From assembly GCF_934330165.1 (NCBI RefSeq), contig NZ_CAKRGI010000030.1, positions 1 to 28,187 of the forward strand: 28,187 bases of DNA. The letters are read 5' to 3'. The translations under genes were made by a program, and so were the position numbers. This DNA is from an uncultured Mediterraneibacter sp. Lineage in GTDB: Bacteria > Bacillota > Clostridia > Lachnospirales > Lachnospiraceae. The notes beneath the pieces are model-generated. The model saw only the letters and a program-made list of their open reading frames with translations. It was not told the DNA's origin and did not search any database. Positions 25,901 through 28,187 of this stretch are shown here, piece by piece; position 1 is the stretch's first letter, and the number at the start of each line of letters is the position of its first letter.

Positions 25901-27568
25901 CGGAATGGTCGTACCATTCTGCTTCAGGATCTGAAGGATCGTTCTTGTAGACCAGTAAGCTCCTGCTTTCTGCTCTGCCTTCACTTCCACTTTATCCGTT
26001 ACATTCATGGAATATCCTTCTTCTTTCAGTCCATTTCCGGCTGCTTCAAGCGTAAAGAAGAAATCTCCCGCTGATGCCTGATCCGCATAAACGATCTTGA
26101 TGGACTTTCCTGTGATCTCTTTATAATCATTCTTAAATTCTTCAGCCATTGCAGATAATTCTGCCTTATCCTTGGCTGCTACAACGATACGGCTGGAATC
26201 ACTGATCTCAAAGGAACCGCCCTTTGCACCTTTCCATTCTGCCAGCTCCGGCATTACATTCGGCTTTGCATTATCTCCGTCTTCTGCCGTATACTTTCCG
26301 GTTACAGTCATGGTATATTCTTTTGAATCTACTGCCGTACTGTCGTCACCGGCTTTCTTTACATTGAAGTTCATCTTCACAGTCTTTGTAACAAGCGGCT
26401 GATAAACTGTCAGATCCCTGTCTACGATCTGCTCATAATCTGCACCGACAAAACTGATCTCATATCCTTCAGGAACTTCCGGCATTGCCAGGTTTCCTGA
26501 TGCCCCGTCAATACTGGAAAGAACTTCCAGGCTGTCCGCAATCTCTTTCGGAGTTCTCTCCGCCTCGGTTGTTCCAAGATCTGTCTCATAAGTCTCAAAC
26601 TCATAGACAGAAACCGTCGGCCAGCTTACAGAAGCACTTCCCTCCGGTGCTCCCGCCTGATCAAAGGACTCAATATATAATCTCAGATATCTTGTTGTTA
26701 CTGCCTCATCAAATACGATCGTCTCTCTGTAATCTGAAGGACTTGTCGTAAATGCTTTTACTGTCTCCCAGTTTTCTCCGTCGGCAGACTTCTCGATCCG
26801 GTATGCAGTTGCATTCTTTCTCTCCCAATGGATCTTTGCTGTTCTGATGGTCTTCTCACGGCCATAATCCAGCTTCAGCCAGTGTGATCCTGTTGCCGCC
26901 GGGCTTGCCCAACGGGTCGTATCATCACCGTCAGCTGCCTTGGAAGCATCCATTCCTGCTGCCTCACTTCCATCTGCTGTCGCAGTTGCAGCCGTACTTA
27001 AATTCTCTGCTTCTCCAAGGATCTTAAACTCATACAGGGATACAGACTGCCAGCTTCCCGGATTTACCGTATAGCCATTAACCGTCAGCTTTACATACCG
27101 AGCTGTCACAGCTTCATCCAACTGGATATCACTCGTAACCGACGTAATATTTTCTCCGTCATTTTTTACATAAACATCCCGGTATTCTCCATCTTCTGTA
27201 TCACATACAGAAATCTTGAAGTTAGTAATATTCGTTCTTTCCCATTCGATCACAAAATGATCAAACGTCTTCTGTGTACCGAGATTCACAGTCAGCGTCC
27301 TTGCTGCCTGACTTGAACTCTGATTCGTTGCCCATCTAGACTGATCTGCTTTTGCAGCATCTCTGTTGACGATCCCGTCGATCGCCTTATCTGCTCCCCA
27401 GTAATTCGTCTCCTGATCACTGACGGTTGCCGTTCCGCTTAATGCATAATTGATCTCATTATTTGCCGCAGCACTTACTGTGGACGGCGGAATGATTGTA
27501 ACACCACTCAAAACCATGGCAGCAGATAAAACGCACGCATTCATACGCTTTACTGTCTTTAATTTCAT
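22943..27568 (-). CDS. Secreted, wall-anchored GH20 beta-hexosaminidase
   Basis: A 1541-residue surface enzyme expected to act on beta-linked HexNAc at glycan ends. A signal peptide (1-34) is followed by two F5/8C modules (about 38-184 and 188-327), an Ig-like module (340-426) and a GH20b domain (434-558). The GH20 barrel (563-925) carries the catalytic pair Asp740-Glu741 in NIGTDEYDG. A LamG-like module (about 960-1150), another F5/8C module (1155-1290), an InlB/Flg_new-type repeat (1300-1365) and an FN3 domain (1372-1460) follow. The end has an Asn/Gly repeat spacer, AAKTGD (1509-1514), a hydrophobic stretch and RRKRR. Substrate could be GlcNAc or GalNAc ends; lacto-N-biosidases also sit in GH20 and cannot be excluded. 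The ATG at 27568 is preferred (AAAGGA upstream, directly before the signal peptide) over one 20 codons further up. Confidence 0.94.
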   Translation of the reverse strand: MKLKTVKRMNACVLSAAMVLSGVTIIPPSTVSAAANNEINYALSGTATVSDQETNYWGADKAIDGIVNRDAAKADQSRWATNQSSSQAARTLTVNLGTQKTFDHFVIEWERTNITNFKISVCDTEDGEYRDVYVKNDGENITSVTSDIQLDEAVTARYVKLTVNGYTVNPGSWQSVSLYEFKILGEAENLSTAATATADGSEAAGMDASKAADGDDTTRWASPAATGSHWLKLDYGREKTIRTAKIHWERKNATAYRIEKSADGENWETVKAFTTSPSDYRETIVFDEAVTTRYLRLYIESFDQAGAPEGSASVSWPTVSVYEFETYETDLGTTEAERTPKEIADSLEVLSSIDGASGNLAMPEVPEGYEISFVGADYEQIVDRDLTVYQPLVTKTVKMNFNVKKAGDDSTAVDSKEYTMTVTGKYTAEDGDNAKPNVMPELAEWKGAKGGSFEISDSSRIVVAAKDKAELSAMAEEFKNDYKEITGKSIKIVYADQASAGDFFFTLEAAGNGLKEEGYSMNVTDKVEVKAEQKAGAYWSTRTILQILKQNGTTIPKGECRDYPKYEVRGFMLDVGRRPFESETLQEVAKTMLWYKMNDLQLHLNDNYIFLENYSTSEGAMSAYEGFRMESDVKAGGLNQADLTSDDMYYTKAEMKSMIQNYRKLGLDIIPEFDTPAHSLSFTKVRPDLRFGTTGRQNDHFNLNTKYDESLAFVESIWDEYIKGDDPVFDQDTIVNIGTDEYDGQYTEQFRKFTDDLLAYIQDNGNTVRLWGSLTARSGSTSVRSEGVQMNIWNDGWANPKAMYQQGYDLIDMNDGSVYIVPAAGYYADYLNRQSMYNYDPATRMGVPSGSEQTLGGAYAIWNDMVDQRANGLTEMEIYDRFNDAAPYYAAALWGKSGEVSFAAAQQTSENVGEAPGVNAYDKADSETDEILSYDFEDGLSDKSANEYDAETGKNAEVKDGELVLKGGESYISTPLDKVGPEKELSFDITLTQPAEPGQILFEAEKDEDHEAYSTHNIRIMEDGTLGFTREGYDYSFGYKLPVNQKMTLKIRTKNGSTVLIADGKEYRATGSFTYEGDVKKTGITSSTLSLPLTRIGSDTNAVYAIIDNVNLSSTMSDGASSPIDPSGFTVTSDNENSDGPISAAFDNDRSTIWHTQYSPSKKALPATITIDMGQSYDVNGFYYLPRPTGNNGYILKYSLYYEDADGNWATLVENGTWESTGTEKTVNFTPVQTSKIKLVVSEGQNDFGSAAEFRVLTGTQDLTKMQLRMSTYVEGKGTATVSKEKIEQGEEVTFTATAKKGAAFTGWYDVLGTKVSDEAVYTVTPEENLTLIAKFEKGSEPDQPDKPSAPENVVAGEVTKNSVEVKWDAPASTAGLAGYKIYVNGKEYVTDIPADAAGYTIEGLEAGKTYQIEVVAVGDDENATEYAATELSVTTKSEDHGNGGDNGNTGGNGNNGDNGNTGGNGNNGNNGNAGDNGNNGNNGNASVNNPSKDQNPDAGTINKKQNTAAKTGDSTNMAVFVFMLGGSLAAGTVVFRRKRR
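23114..23236. repeat. 36-nt tandem repeat coding the Asn/Gly spacer
   Basis: Units beginning at 23114, 23150, 23186 and 23222 (the last partial) share ATTTCCGTTAT and ATTACCGTTG blocks. They encode the 12-residue Gly/Asn unit between the FN3 domain and the sorting signal. Such wall-spanning spacers often vary in length between strains. Confidence 0.9.
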
Positions 27569-27649
27569 TCTTCCTTTTTCCCTTCTTTTTAGATAGAATA
27601 TTGTACGGTTTTGCCTTAAAAGTAACAATCCATTTACATAGTTGTATTA

Positions 27650-27678
27650 ATTATCTCATTCAGTCAGAAACTTTGCAA
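27650..27678 (-). promoter_or_regulatory. GH20 gene promoter
   Basis: TTGCAA (27678-27673), a 17-nt spacer and GATAAT (27655-27650) on the minus strand. The predicted start near 27643 gives a leader of about 75 nt before the ATG at 27568. Confidence 0.75.
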
Positions 27679-27763
27679 GGAGTTTTTATTTGATTTGCAC
27701 AAATTTGTGTTTGTTGTGATGATACGCTTAGAAGGCATATAAATTCTTAGTGACGGATCGGAC

Positions 27764-27946
27764 GCGGAAAGCAGGATATTCCTTCGCAGTGCAGAGCCCG
27801 CTTTACCTCAGCCCGTTGACCGTTTGTAACTCGAAAGTGGAAATCTTCGTGCAATGGCACTCGATTTACTTTCTCTAACAAACGCTGCAAAGTGTCTTCG
27901 GAACGCTCCTGCTAATGCACCTGCTCAGGAACACCCTGCTTTCCGC
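27764..27946 (-). ncRNA. Candidate structured non-coding RNA or folded element
   Basis: No open frame of useful length runs through this stretch. Its ends form a 12-bp perfect inverted repeat (GCGGAAAGCAGG at 27764-27775 with its complement at 27935-27946). This extends to 20 pairs if G-U pairs are allowed on the minus strand; on the plus strand the same positions are A-C mismatches. Inside, 27884-27878 pairs with 27827-27821 (CGTTTGT/ACAAACG), then GAAAGT/ACTTTC, AAATC/GATTT and a final GTGC/GCAC hairpin with a CATT loop. Another minus-strand pairing, CTTTGCAG/CTGCGAAG, also needs a G-U pair. The wobble pattern points to a minus-strand RNA of about 183 nt. Size and shape would suit a 6S-like RNA, but I see no diagnostic sequence. 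A mobile palindromic element is the main alternative. Confidence 0.45.
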
Positions 27947-28017
27947 TGACCATCTCGGTAAGAAGTTACACTGTCTCCACAGCGTATTCACTCAACAATA
28001 CAAAATTTAAAAGATAA

Positions 28018-28101
28018 AAAGAGCCGGAAGGTTATCGACCAGGATAAACGACCTGCAAAACGCAGGATATAATATCTTAGTTGGTAACCTTCCGGCTCTT
28101 T
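28018..28101 (-). terminator. Long-stem hairpin, probable terminator of an upstream gene
   Basis: AAAGAGCCGGAAGGTTA (28018-28034) is perfectly complementary to 28085-28101, a 17-bp stem. The 50-nt loop contains a second hairpin (CCTGC/GCAGG, 28052-28066). On the minus strand TTTTTATCTTTT follows, on the plus strand TTTATTTCTT. It most likely ends transcription of a gene beyond the right edge. The large structured loop is unusual for a simple terminator. Confidence 0.5.
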
Positions 28102-28106
28102 ATTTC

Positions 28107-28187
28107 TTATTGAAATTTCGTGTTTGTTGGGAGAAAATGTCCCGGTGCGAGGAACGCTTTCTGACTTGAAAAGCCAAATATCCGCAC
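28107..28187 (-). CDS. Possible C-terminal end of an open frame cut by the window edge
   Basis: From the right edge the minus strand stays open for 26 codons to a TAA at 28109-28107, followed within 10 nt by the long hairpin. The end reads FLAPGHFLPTNTKFQ. I do not recognise it, and an open frame this short can arise by chance. Confidence 0.2.
   Translation of the reverse strand: MRIFGFSSQKAFLAPGHFLPTNTKFQ

Overview
The window looks like chromosomal DNA from a gut Lachnospiraceae bacterium (Firmicutes, Clostridia). The evidence is the gene content (SpoIIID, a T-box ahead of metG, large wall-anchored glycosidases ending in a KTGD-type sorting signal), the strong Shine-Dalgarno sites and the moderate GC. 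A mucin-feeding relative of [Ruminococcus] torques or Mediterraneibacter would fit, but that placement is inference. Every convincing gene lies on the minus strand, so transcription runs from high to low coordinates. No plus-strand gene, tRNA, rRNA, CRISPR array or insertion sequence was found.

From high to low coordinates: 27569-28187 is non-coding. It holds a large folded element (27764-27946), a long-stem hairpin (28018-28101) and an open frame running off the right edge. Next is a 1541-residue secreted GH20 beta-hexosaminidase with its own promoter and terminator (22943-27568). An OmpR-type response regulator and a multi-pass histidine kinase follow (22795-19455). Then comes metG behind a T-box leader (19428-17143), and a decayed gene that keeps its promoter, ribosome binding site and terminator (16910-16414). 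A 1011-residue protein with TPR-like repeats, a very acidic middle and an AAA+-like ATPase end follows (16304-13269). After it come glgB (13102-11180) and a 1961-residue secreted GH84 beta-N-acetylglucosaminidase with CBM32-like and FIVAR-like modules (10966-5081). The left part holds a small zinc-ribbon membrane protein, SpoIIID, an AraC-type response regulator, an HPr-like protein lacking the phosphorylatable histidine, and guaA, which ends at base 101.

The two surface enzymes form the clearest functional theme. Both should remove beta-linked HexNAc from host glycans outside the cell, both carry sugar-binding-type modules, and both end in the same AAKTGD signal starting exactly 33 residues from the C terminus. 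The two-component pair next to the GH20 gene may control it, but nothing in the sequence proves this. The remaining genes are housekeeping (guaA, metG, glgB), sporulation (spoIIID) or of unknown role (acidic ATPase, HPr-like protein). Most genes have their own promoter and/or terminator, so the window is mainly a set of single-gene units rather than one operon.
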